From Ilyonectria destructans (taxonomy: Eukaryota; Ascomycota; Sordariomycetes; Hypocreales; Nectriaceae), in NCBI GenBank assembly GCA_020740775.1, contig JAHEWK010000012.1:2345229-2409228 (forward strand): a stretch of 64,000 nucleotides of DNA, given 5' to 3'. Under the pieces are notes generated by a model. That model searched no databases, was not told the DNA's origin, and saw only the letters and a list, made by a program, of their open reading frames with translations. The translations under genes were made by a program, and so were the position numbers. Below are positions 56,034 through 64,000 of the stretch, in pieces; position 1 is the stretch's first letter; every line of letters begins with the position of its first letter.

Positions 56034-59000
56034 TGGAGCAACAGATGGGCCAAGAGCTAGGAGAAGCGGAACTCCCAGTAAGAGCTCTACGTGCTACAGG
56101 AAGCACACGAACGGATTGCTTGGAAATCCAGGTACGAATCAAGGGACGCTGGTACACCGCGCTGGTAGACAGCGGTGCAGAACTCAACTACCTTCACCCG
56201 AGAGTGGTGAACGAGTTGGAGCTACCATGGAGGAACAAATCGAACCCGTACCGAGTGCAGAACCTCGAAGGAACGAGTTTCAGTTACGACAACGGACGCA
56301 TCACCAGGGAGATTGATCACCTCAAAGTTTTTGTGAACGAACGCAACGAAGGTATCTCTTTTGATATCATTCCCTCGGCACAACACGATTTGGTTCTAGG
56401 CTATCCATGGCTGCAACGAGTGAACCCACTGATCAATTGGAGGACTGGCCAAATGACCTTCGACGATGTCGACGATCATTCCTCCTATGAACAGGATTCA
56501 GACGACGACACGAGATCTCAAACTTCGACTGGCAACGGCACCAGCGAAGCAACGCGCGACGACACGACAGATACTTCGCCACCCCGAGGCACCAGACACA
56601 AACACCGCAACGCCCACACACACAAGACACGCCGCACCATCGCACGAGTACGAGCACAATTCACAAAGCTCGACGAAGAACTGAAAGAAATGAAGAAAGC
56701 AAAGGAGGCAGACGACAGACTCAAGAACGTACCCCTTGCTTATCGAATCTACGAGAAGCTGTTTGCCGAAGAAACGGAAACAGGCCTACCACAGCACGGT
56801 CAATGGGACCATGAGATAGTGCTGAAAGACGGGACTACAGCCAAGTTCTACAAAATTTACAACCTCAACGAAGTTCAACTCCATACGTTGAAAGAATACC
56901 TCGAAGACATGTTGAAAAAGGGATTCATCAGGATATCGAAGTCCTCCGCAGGATACCCAGTCATGTTCGTCCCAAAGAAAAACGGAAAACTGCGATTAGT
57001 TGTGGATTACCGACAGCTCAACGACATCACCATCAAGGACCGAACACCATTGCCACTCATCAACGAACTGAAGGATCGACTGCATGGCAAAAAGTGGTTC
57101 ACGGCCCTCGACCTCAAAGGAGCTTACAACCTCATCCGCATCAAACCAGGAGACGAATGGAAGACTGCTTTCCGCACGAAATACGGACTTTTCGAATACC
57201 TAGTTATGCCCTTTGGACTCACCAACGCACCGGCGACCTTCCAACGGATGATCACCAATGTGCTACGGGAACACCTCGACGTCTTCGTTGTATGTTACCT
57301 TGACGACATCCTCATCTTCTCCGACACGGAAGAAGAACACACGGAACACGTCCACGCGGTACTCAAGAAACTACAGGACGCGAACCTCCTCGTTGAACCG
57401 GAGAAGAGCAAGTTCCACACGGACGAAGTGGACTTCCTTGGACACACCATCCGTCCAAATGAGATCCGCATGGATCGCAAGAAAATCGAAGCTGTCAAAG
57501 ATTGGCCGAAACCCGAAAACGTCAAGGAAGTACAGAGCTTCCTGGGATTCGCCAACTACTACCGAAAGTTCATTCGCGATTTCGGAAGTATCGGACACGC
57601 CCTCACAGAACTCACGAAGAAAGGAGTGGATTTCAGATGGGACACCAAGGCGCAAAAGGCTTTTAACGACATCAAAAAGGCAATTCTCAGCGAACCAGTC
57701 TTAGTCATGTTCGACCCCGACAAAGAAGTTGAGCTGGAGACAGACTCCTCTAATTTTGGTCTGGGATCCCAAATAGGACAGAGAGACATCAACGGGAAGT
57801 TGCACCCAATCGCCTTCTACTCGCACAAACTCCACGGAGCGGAGCTCAACTACCCCATCTACGACAAAGAATTCCTCGCAATAGTCAACTCATTCAAAGA
57901 ATTCCGACACTACCTCTTAGGGAGCAAGCATAAGATCAAGGTCTACACCGACCACAAGAACATCTCACACTTTGCAACCACTCAAGAGCTCAGTGGCAGG
58001 CAACTTCGCTACGCGGAATACCTATCGGAATTTGACTATGTCATCATCCACAAGAAAGGATCGGAAAATGGCAGAGCAGACGCCATCAGCCGACGACCCG
58101 ACTTCGACACCGGCATCACTAAGGAAAACGAACAACTCCTTGAGCTGACCCCGGAAGGACATCTCAAACAGAGATACATCGCCAACATCCACAAGTACAA
58201 GGAAAAATGGCACGACATGAACGAAATGCCCAGCAAGAAATGGCAGACGAAGATCCGCAAGGAACACTCATTCTACGACAACAACGATGAAGTGTTTCCT
58301 AACGAATTCGACTACGACTGTGGGATACCAACGTACCACAAACAAGTATTCATACCTCGGAGACTAGTACCTAGTTTTCTGAAGGACAGAATGGAATGCT
58401 ACCAAAGCAAGGGGCTCACAAAAAGCCAAGCCCACGAAAGATTCCATCGCAACTACATGATACCCAAAAACGACGACTACCCACGGACAGCATGCCCAGA
58501 GTGCAACAAGAAACTCGGAATAGCACACGAAGACCTGCTAGAAACCCCAAACGAAGAATGGCGAAACAAGATACGACGGTACCATCGTCACGAGAATAAC
58601 AACGACGCCATCCACCCCCACGAGTATGACTACCAGCATGGAATACCTACCCACGAGAAACGAGCCTTCATACCCCCAGAATGCATGCCTGAATTCGGCC
58701 AGGAACGCATAAAGGACTACCAGAAACAAGGACTCACACTCAACCAAGCACACACTAGGTTTCATTGGAGATTCATCACCAACCCAGCAGACTTTGGACG
58801 ATGCGACATCTGTGAAGAAAGAGAAATGGGACCCCAACAGCCCCCAGAACCGGCGAAGAAAGTACGATTCGTCGATGAGCTCGACAGAAGAACGCTCGCA
58901 GCGACACACACGGTGGAACCAGACAACCCACTACTAAAAGAAATCCAGGGGTACAACGACGCACTACCTGAGGAAGAACGAACGGAACGATTGCAGGTTC

Positions 59001-60322
59001 CCGAAGAACTGCAACAACAACTAGTACAGGACGTTCATGAACATCCCGTACACGGACACCAGGGTATCAACGGAACCCTTGAGAGGCTCAGGACAACATA
59101 CTCATTCCCCCGAATGAAGAAAGCCGTCTCAGACACCATCAAAGGATGTGATTTGTGCAAAAAGTCAAAATCACCACGACACAAGCCTTATGGACAGTTA
59201 CAACCACTACCAGTAGCACAACGGCCTTGGGAATCCATCACCATGGACCACATCACCAAGCTCCCGCTATCTGAAGACCCGACAACCGGAGTACTCTACG
59301 ACAGCATATTCGTCATCGTGGATAGGCTTACGAAGTTCTCATACTTCCTACCCTACCAAGAGTCTACCGACGCAGAACAACTTTCTTATGTATTCTTAAG
59401 AAACATCGTCAGCATACACGGATTGCCAATGGAGATTGTCTCCGACAGAGGAACAACATTCGCATCCAAGTTCTGGCAAGGACTGATGGCCCAAATGGGA
59501 TTGAACCACAAGCTCACGACAGCTTGGAGACCACAAGTGGATGGACAAACGGAAAGACTCAACCAAATAGTCGAACAGTACCTACGGTGCTACGTCAACT
59601 ATGAGCAAGACAACTGGGTCCAGAAGCTACCTACGGCGCAACTGGCCTACAACACATCCACCTCAGGAACAACGAAGCTCACACCAGCTTACGCCAACTT
59701 CGGATTCACCCCCGACGCCTACAGATCATCACGAGAAGGACCCTTGAACGCTAAGGCAATCCTCAACACCGACCAGCTACGACAGCTACACGAAGAAATG
59801 AAGACGGAACTGGAGTTCGTCAGAAAACAAATGAAAAAATATTACGACAGGAAAAGATTGAAAGGACCAATCTTCCAGAGAGGAGACATGGTTTACCTCG
59901 CAACAAAAAACATCAAGACAAAAAGGCCGAACAACAAATTGGACTTCAAATTCATCGGACCTTACAAAATTTTGGAAAAAATCTCAGAAAACAACTACAA
60001 ACTGGACTTACCACCAAAGGTCAAGCTCCATCCAATCGTTCACATTTCATTACTCGAATCAGCAGCAGACACCATTCACGTCAAAACATGGGACAACAAT
60101 CAAGAAACGGAAGTCGAGAATGACCAGGAATTCACGGTCAAAACAATCCTCGACATGAAAAGAGAAAACAACAAAACGAAATATCTTGTGAGATGGGAAG
60201 ACTGCGACCCCTCAGAAGATACATGGGAACCCTACGAACACCTCACGCATTGTCAAGCCAAACTAAAGGACTTCCTCAAACGAAGAAGTACCCCAGGAAA
60301 TATGCATTGGGACAGATTCTAG
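56033..60322 (+). CDS. pol: Pol polyprotein of gypsy element: protease, RT, RNase H, integrase, chromodomain
   Basis: 1429 residues in the -1 frame relative to gag. The aspartic protease has DSG at 46-48. Reverse transcriptase has FTALDLKGAYNLIRIK, MPFGLTNAPATFQ and YLDD at 422-425. RNase H begins near VELETDSSNFGLGS. An unusual linker follows RNase H with two copies of a roughly 100-residue module. The integrase has a zinc-binding HHCC domain around 1000-1042. Its catalytic core is D1072, D1138 and E1174, with exactly 35 residues between the last two. The C-terminal chromodomain contains KYLVRWEDCDPSEDTWEP. All hallmarks of an active Ty3/gypsy chromovirus-type Pol are present with no interruption. 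Confidence 0.96.
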   Translation: MEQQMGQELGEAELPVRALRATGSTRTDCLEIQVRIKGRWYTALVDSGAELNYLHPRVVNELELPWRNKSNPYRVQNLEGTSFSYDNGRITREIDHLKVFVNERNEGISFDIIPSAQHDLVLGYPWLQRVNPLINWRTGQMTFDDVDDHSSYEQDSDDDTRSQTSTGNGTSEATRDDTTDTSPPRGTRHKHRNAHTHKTRRTIARVRAQFTKLDEELKEMKKAKEADDRLKNVPLAYRIYEKLFAEETETGLPQHGQWDHEIVLKDGTTAKFYKIYNLNEVQLHTLKEYLEDMLKKGFIRISKSSAGYPVMFVPKKNGKLRLVVDYRQLNDITIKDRTPLPLINELKDRLHGKKWFTALDLKGAYNLIRIKPGDEWKTAFRTKYGLFEYLVMPFGLTNAPATFQRMITNVLREHLDVFVVCYLDDILIFSDTEEEHTEHVHAVLKKLQDANLLVEPEKSKFHTDEVDFLGHTIRPNEIRMDRKKIEAVKDWPKPENVKEVQSFLGFANYYRKFIRDFGSIGHALTELTKKGVDFRWDTKAQKAFNDIKKAILSEPVLVMFDPDKEVELETDSSNFGLGSQIGQRDINGKLHPIAFYSHKLHGAELNYPIYDKEFLAIVNSFKEFRHYLLGSKHKIKVYTDHKNISHFATTQELSGRQLRYAEYLSEFDYVIIHKKGSENGRADAISRRPDFDTGITKENEQLLELTPEGHLKQRYIANIHKYKEKWHDMNEMPSKKWQTKIRKEHSFYDNNDEVFPNEFDYDCGIPTYHKQVFIPRRLVPSFLKDRMECYQSKGLTKSQAHERFHRNYMIPKNDDYPRTACPECNKKLGIAHEDLLETPNEEWRNKIRRYHRHENNNDAIHPHEYDYQHGIPTHEKRAFIPPECMPEFGQERIKDYQKQGLTLNQAHTRFHWRFITNPADFGRCDICEEREMGPQQPPEPAKKVRFVDELDRRTLAATHTVEPDNPLLKEIQGYNDALPEEERTERLQVPEELQQQLVQDVHEHPVHGHQGINGTLERLRTTYSFPRMKKAVSDTIKGCDLCKKSKSPRHKPYGQLQPLPVAQRPWESITMDHITKLPLSEDPTTGVLYDSIFVIVDRLTKFSYFLPYQESTDAEQLSYVFLRNIVSIHGLPMEIVSDRGTTFASKFWQGLMAQMGLNHKLTTAWRPQVDGQTERLNQIVEQYLRCYVNYEQDNWVQKLPTAQLAYNTSTSGTTKLTPAYANFGFTPDAYRSSREGPLNAKAILNTDQLRQLHEEMKTELEFVRKQMKKYYDRKRLKGPIFQRGDMVYLATKNIKTKRPNNKLDFKFIGPYKILEKISENNYKLDLPPKVKLHPIVHISLLESAADTIHVKTWDNNQETEVENDQEFTVKTILDMKRENNKTKYLVRWEDCDPSEDTWEPYEHLTHCQAKLKDFLKRRSTPGNMHWDRF
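58226..58830 (+). repeat. Duplicated module within pol (two copies of about 100 residues)
   Basis: The two copies (about 58226-58540 and 58541-58830) share W-x2-KIR near the start, NND-x4-P-x-E-x-DY-x2-GIPT, FIP, YQ-x2-GLT-x2-QAH-x-RFH, and a CxxC near the end (CPEC and CDIC). They lie between the RNase H and the integrase HHCC domain, where gypsy elements normally have only a short linker. Function is unknown, and the CxxC and His residues suggest zinc binding. Confidence 0.85.
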
Positions 60323-60326
60323 GACC

Positions 60327-60920
60327 TCAACCATGCGCAACGCCTTCCGAAGAACCTTCACCAATAACGCCAGACGAGAAGTCAAACGAAGAACCTACGG
60401 CGTTCCAGTCAATAAGGTCCGTCACCAGGACGGACTGCGCAGAAACCACCGCCTCCGACTCTAACCGTTCGGTCTCGTCCAACTCGTCCATGGACGCGAG
60501 ACCACGATTTAACATCTGAGTACCCTTCTCGACCAACTGTCGCTTCTGGCGACGAAGTCGCATCAAACGAGAAAGACGCTCGTTCAGTTGTTGTTGTAGC
60601 TGGATCAGTTCCTCCTCGGTAGCCTCCTCGGCAGCTTCCAGACGCTGTTTTTCGAGCGCCAGACGATCCGCTACACCACAAATCAGAACGAACAAAACCC
60701 CAGGACAACCCGGAACAGCCTCACCTGCCACCAGGGAGATGCCCTGACCGTCGCAAGGGCGACCACGACGCGTGCACTCGGCACACTTCGAGTGGCCCTC
60801 CTTCATTACGCACTTCAAGTTCCGCGGCGAACAGTAGGAACAAGGCATGACGACGAAACCCGTAGTAGCAATCAAGACTGCCTGCGCTTTTCGGTTTCTC
60901 GTGGATTTAGCTGTAGACAT
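60327..60920 (-). CDS. Antisense Zn2Cys6 / coiled-coil protein gene carried by the gypsy element
   Basis: The gene lies on the opposite strand, tail to tail with pol (stop codons within 5 nt). The likely model is complement(join(60327..60670, 60725..60920)), 179 residues, starting MSTAKSTRNRKAQ. The 54-nt intron begins GTGAGG and ends TGTAG with a CTGAT branch-like site. It is a multiple of three and open, so a retained-intron form is also possible. The cysteines follow C-x2-C-x6-C-x8-C-x2-C-x6-C (PCSYCSPRNLKC...KCAECTRRGRPC), the spacing of a GAL4-type binuclear zinc cluster. A charged, leucine-repeating region follows (LEKQRLEAAEEATEEELIQL, then LQQQLNERLSRLMRLRRQKR) that should form a coiled coil. 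The promoter must lie in 60921-61033 or in the 3' LTR. The role is unknown and DNA binding is inferred. Confidence 0.75.
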   Translation of the reverse strand: MSTAKSTRNRKAQAVLIATTGFVVMPCSYCSPRNLKCVMKEGHSKCAECTRRGRPCDGQGISLVAGEAVPGCPGVLFVLICGVADRLALEKQRLEAAEEATEEELIQLQQQLNERLSRLMRLRRQKRQLVEKGTQMLNRGLASMDELDETERLESEAVVSAQSVLVTDLIDWNAVGSSFDFSSGVIGEGSSEGVAHG

Positions 60921-61018
60921 GTCGTCAGCAAACCATGAGGGGAATACAGGACTAAGTGCGAACGCACGAAGGAAATTTGAAACAGGCCTGGTAGCTGGCC
61001 TTGGGGACAAGGACCAAC

Positions 61019-61033
61019 GGAGGGGAGACATCG
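61019..61033 (+). promoter_or_regulatory. Polypurine tract before the 3' LTR
   Basis: The purine-rich GGAGGGGAGACATCG directly precedes the TGTTACG of the 3' LTR, as expected for the plus-strand primer of an LTR retrotransposon. Confidence 0.75.
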
Positions 61034-61475
61034 TGTTACGACCCGTGCCGCGTAGACGCCTGGCGTCACGTGCACCCCACAAATTTCCCCCAATCAAATA
61101 CACCTCACTGCGGCTCACGCCGTACTAAAGGACTCACCCGTGAGCCTCTACGGCTCACGCGTGAGCCTCTCCGGCTCACCTGCGATTCCAAGGCTCACCG
61201 CCGTGAGCCTCACCTATCATTCTAGTATATAGACACACGTTCATTAGCACTTTCCTAGACTCTTAGCTACCTCAGCTATCAATACAACTTGGTTACCTCA
61301 ATCACCTTGACTCGCTACGCATCACTGTGCTTGACTATTACCAGACGTAACATTTACCCAGTAAGTGACGCCCTAACCGATCTGCTAACATAAACCTACG
61401 GTTTATCCACCAGCAACCCGTCTCTCGCCTACCCTATACCACGTATACGGCAGTCCAGAGAACACGACCGTTACA
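61034..61475 (+). repeat. 3' LTR of the intact gypsy element
   Basis: It is 442 bp and appears identical to 53021-53462, followed by the TATCT target duplicate. It could also supply the promoter for the antisense gene. Confidence 0.95.
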
Positions 61476-61480
61476 TATCT

Positions 61481-63300
61481 GCTAAAAGGTAAGAAGAGTA
61501 ATTACTGAATTTATTAGATAAGTAGTACCTATATTAAAATAGAGTATTATACAGTTATAGCTAAGCTATTAAGTAATTCTAAAAGTAAATATAGATAATA
61601 ATATATATATTAGGCAGTTAGCTAGTATAGACTCTAAAGGTATTAAGATTATAGATATAGAATATAATAAATAGAGGGGTATATAATATTTTTATCTATA
61701 AGAATATAGTATATTTTATTATTATATACTATAAGAGGTTCTAAAAGTCCAGAAAGATTAAAATAATCTATTAATATTTACTGTATAAAGTAGGTAAGTT
61801 ATTAGTATAGTATATATAGTTAGTATTACTATTTTAGTAGAATATATAGAGAAAAATAAAGTAGAAAAAAAGGAGGAGTATATTTTTATAGGCTAATAAG
61901 GTAGTAGAAGAGAATAGAATAAAAAAGAAGAAGATAAAGAAGGTATCTAACAGTTTTAAGAGGTAGAAGAAAAAGGATAAATAGTAAAGAAAATAGAAAA
62001 AAAAAGAGTTAAAAGGTAAAAATAAAGAGAGTAATAGCAATAATAATAATAAATAGCAGAAGGAGGAGGTTATATTTATAAAGTAGTTCTATAAGTTTAA
62101 ATAGATAAGTAATTAGATATATAGAGTATTATAATAATATAATATACAGTTTTCCAGCTAAAAGTTAAATATTAATATATAAAGGTATATTACTATTAGT
62201 ATTAGTAATTAATATTTTAATAAGATATTTAATAATAGTAATAGTAATAGTAATAATAAGTTAGAAGAAGATAAAGATAGTAATTTAATAGATAGTATTT
62301 ATAATTTATAAGCTGAATATAAATTATATATAGCTGGGTTAATATATATCTAATTATTTAACTAGAGTAAGTTAGATATAATATACAGCTAAAAGTAATT
62401 CTATAAGATTAGTATATAATAGTATTAATTTTTTAGGTTTAAAGTAAAGAATTAATTAAATTAAAAGATAGAGAGTAGTACTAATAGTAAGTAAGTTCAG
62501 ACTGTATTTAACACTAAATAGAAGAATATATAATAGAAGTAAATTAAAAGGTTATATTATATTAATATATAGAGCTAGTTAAAGTAGATAATAGAATCTA
62601 TAGTAAAGTTTTAAAAGTTATAGGAGCCTATAATTTAAACTGTAATATATAGTAAGTAGTTTATTATTTAAATTATCCCTACTAAAGGCAGTAAGAATTT
62701 AATATTTATATTGCCAGTATTTTATATACTAAATAAGGTAATAATTATAGTAATACTATTAGTAGTATTAAAGAATAATATAGATATATAGTATATTAAA
62801 ATAGATATTAATATATATATATAGATAAGCTGGAGGGTCTAATAAGCAGTATTATTAATATTTATAATACCTAAAGTTACTATTAGTAAGAGGTTTTAGA
62901 TATTTATTAAGTATATATATAGATAGTAAAAGTTAGACTGAATTATATTAGATGAATATTATATAGTATTATAGTATATTAAGATATTCTAACTGTATAT
63001 AGGCCGGTTAGAGCTAATATTATAGGATTTTAAAGTAATAGTAGTATATTTAACAGCTATATTAAAGCTAATATAAAGAAGGTATTATTTAAGGAATTAA
63101 GATTTATACCAAATTAAATATAGATATTCTAAAAGCCTATAATATAGCTGAACATTTAGTATAGAGTAGATATAGTAAAAGATAAGAAATATTAGATAAG
63201 CTAGATAAAGAGGGATAAAGTTAAGATTAAAGTTAACTAAAAAGAAGAAAAAGAAAAAGAAAAAGATAATATAGTAGTAAAGTGGGTATATAAAATTATA
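61481..63300 (+). pseudogene. RIP-decayed RecQ-type helicase of the telomere-linked family
   Basis: The plus strand retains an eroded but readable helicase. Upstream of the core is Y-x-SI-x-RYF, an acidic run, then SIYNLQAEYKLYIAGLIY (about 62,160-62,345), the QAGH-type segment that precedes the helicase in fungal telomere-linked RecQ proteins. Motif I reads PTKGSKNLIFILP at about 62,678-62,720, where PTGGGKSLIFMLP is expected. Motif II reads D*IILDEYYIVL near 62,935-62,970, where a DECH box is expected. Further on come FKELRFIP and YRVDIVKDKK. Each deviation is a C-to-T or G-to-A change. The gene is cut by the gypsy element at 53,020/61,481. Confidence 0.75.
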
Positions 63301-63750
63301 TATATATAGATAGCAGTATACTAATAGAATAAGATAATTATATACAGTAGGATAATTAAGTAGGTAGAGTAAATTGCTAGTATATTAAGTTATTTAGTAT
63401 ATTAATAAGGAGTAAGAAATATAAATAAAAAGATATAGTAGATAGAGGTATAAAGAAATAGTAAGAAAGATAAAGCTAAATAGATTATAGCTATTAATAT
63501 ATTAGGAATAGATATTAATAACCTATATATATAGATAGTTATCTATACTGGTATTTTATAGCAGTTAGTAGATATTATATAGAAAAGCAGATAAGAAAGT
63601 TAAAATAGGCAGAAAAGTAAGTTTATAGTAGTAATATAAAGGTTATAGTTAATATAGCAGCAGCAGCAAAAAGATAAAAAGAAGAAGAATATAAAATAGA
63701 GAAATAAAAAGTAGAGAAAAAAGAAGTAGGAAAAGTAAAAGGATAAATAG
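63301..63750. other. AT-rich tail of the helicase region
   Basis: RIP-like sequence between the readable helicase part and the TTAGGG tract. The 3' helicase domain may lie here, but I could not read it. Confidence 0.4.
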
Positions 63751-63753
63751 CAA

Positions 63754-63776
63754 GGGTTAGGGTTAGAATTAGGGTG
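63754..63776 (+). repeat. Short interstitial TTAGGG-type tract
   Basis: GGGTTAGGGTTAGAATTAGGG contains two perfect and one altered fungal telomere repeats on the plus strand. The G-rich strand points toward the right end of the window. The sequence continues beyond it, so it is not the chromosome end itself. Confidence 0.65.
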
Positions 63777-63779
63777 AAT

Positions 63780-64000
63780 TTGCTATTCTAAGCTATCTTG
63801 CTAGTCTATTTTACCCTAGTTATAAAGAAATTACACACAGTTTTACTATAGGAAAGAGAGTAGAGAGATAGAGGAAAAGTAGGAAAGCTGGAAAAGAGGT
63901 AGGAAGAGAAAAGAGATAGAAGGAAATAGTAGATAGAAGAATAGAAAAGGGAAATAAAGAGGGAAAAGAATAAATAGAAAGAGAGATATAAGAGAGAATA
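63780..64000. other. Purine-rich right edge
   Basis: From about 63,840 onward the plus strand is almost entirely A and G (AGAGAGTAGAGAGATAGAGG and similar). No gene is visible. Confidence 0.5.

Larger units (their letters stand above)
53021..61475 (+). mobile_element. Intact young Ty3/gypsy retrotransposon (chromovirus type), 8455 bp
   Basis: The 442-bp LTRs at both ends appear identical by eye. A TATCT duplication flanks the element at 53016-53020 and 61476-61480. Both gag and pol frames are open and composition is normal, in contrast to the AT-rich DNA on both sides. This indicates a very recent insertion that has escaped RIP. The order is LTR, gag, pol (protease, RT, RNase H, linker, integrase, chromodomain), an antisense Zn2Cys6 gene, polypurine tract and LTR. 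The insertion lies within a decayed RecQ-helicase gene. Confidence 0.97.

Noticed and set aside
61834..62040. 68-codon minus-strand frame rich in Leu/Phe/Tyr
   Set aside because: It is a low-complexity frame created by an A/G-rich plus strand in RIPped DNA, not a membrane protein.

Overview
The window is from a filamentous ascomycete (Pezizomycotina). The genes have short introns (about 43-83 nt) with GT...AG borders. There is a Zn(II)2Cys6 regulator and fungal STAND/NLR-type domains. Large blocks are almost pure A+T, rich in TpA and full of stop codons, which is the pattern left by repeat-induced point mutation (RIP). A decayed RecQ helicase of the telomere-linked type (about 62.1-63.3 kb) and a short TTAGGG tract near 63.75 kb suggest a subtelomeric location. 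The species cannot be named from the sequence.

Left part (1-31.2 kb): a metabolic gene neighbourhood with decay. In order it holds an HSL-type esterase, a retinol-dehydrogenase-like SDR, a broken membrane-protein gene, a secreted beta-propeller (SMP-30-like) protein, a dienelactone hydrolase and a 2.56-kb Fot1/pogo transposon that itself carries two insertions. Then come a Zn2Cys6 regulator, a P450 pseudogene with two internal deletions and a carboxylesterase N-terminal relic. Next is a compact four-gene block: SDR, DHDPS-family aldolase/lyase, 3-isopropylmalate dehydrogenase paralogue and alpha/beta hydrolase. Both divergent promoters of this block carry CCG-N4-CGG sites. Three NLR-related fragments (nucleoside-phosphorylase domain, DUF7580-like, STAND N-domain) lie at 27.8-31.2 kb. 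AT-rich islands occupy 7.8-8.9 and 25.6-27.5 kb. Several enzymes look intact and several look dead, so the neighbourhood reads as a catabolic or secondary-metabolite cluster that is partly degraded.

Right part (31.2-64 kb): AT-rich RIP-mutated DNA. It contains a 13.2-kb RIP-inactivated Ty3/gypsy element with 525-bp LTRs, inserted in a tandem-repeat array with an AGTAT target duplication. Inside a RIP-decayed RecQ helicase gene sits a pristine 8.46-kb Ty3/gypsy chromovirus-type element at 53021-61475. Its two 442-bp LTRs look identical, it has a TATCT target duplication, and its gag and pol are open.

That young element is the most interesting object in the window. It carries a convergent antisense gene for a GAL4-type Zn2Cys6 plus coiled-coil protein. 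Its U3 has repeated CGGCTCAC motifs and palindromes. A 9-nt complementarity between its primer-binding region and the presumed transcript start suggests Tf1-like self-priming. The gag/pol junction offers both a TAATG overlap and a perfect -1 slippery heptamer. A roughly 100-residue CxxC-ending module is duplicated between RNase H and integrase.
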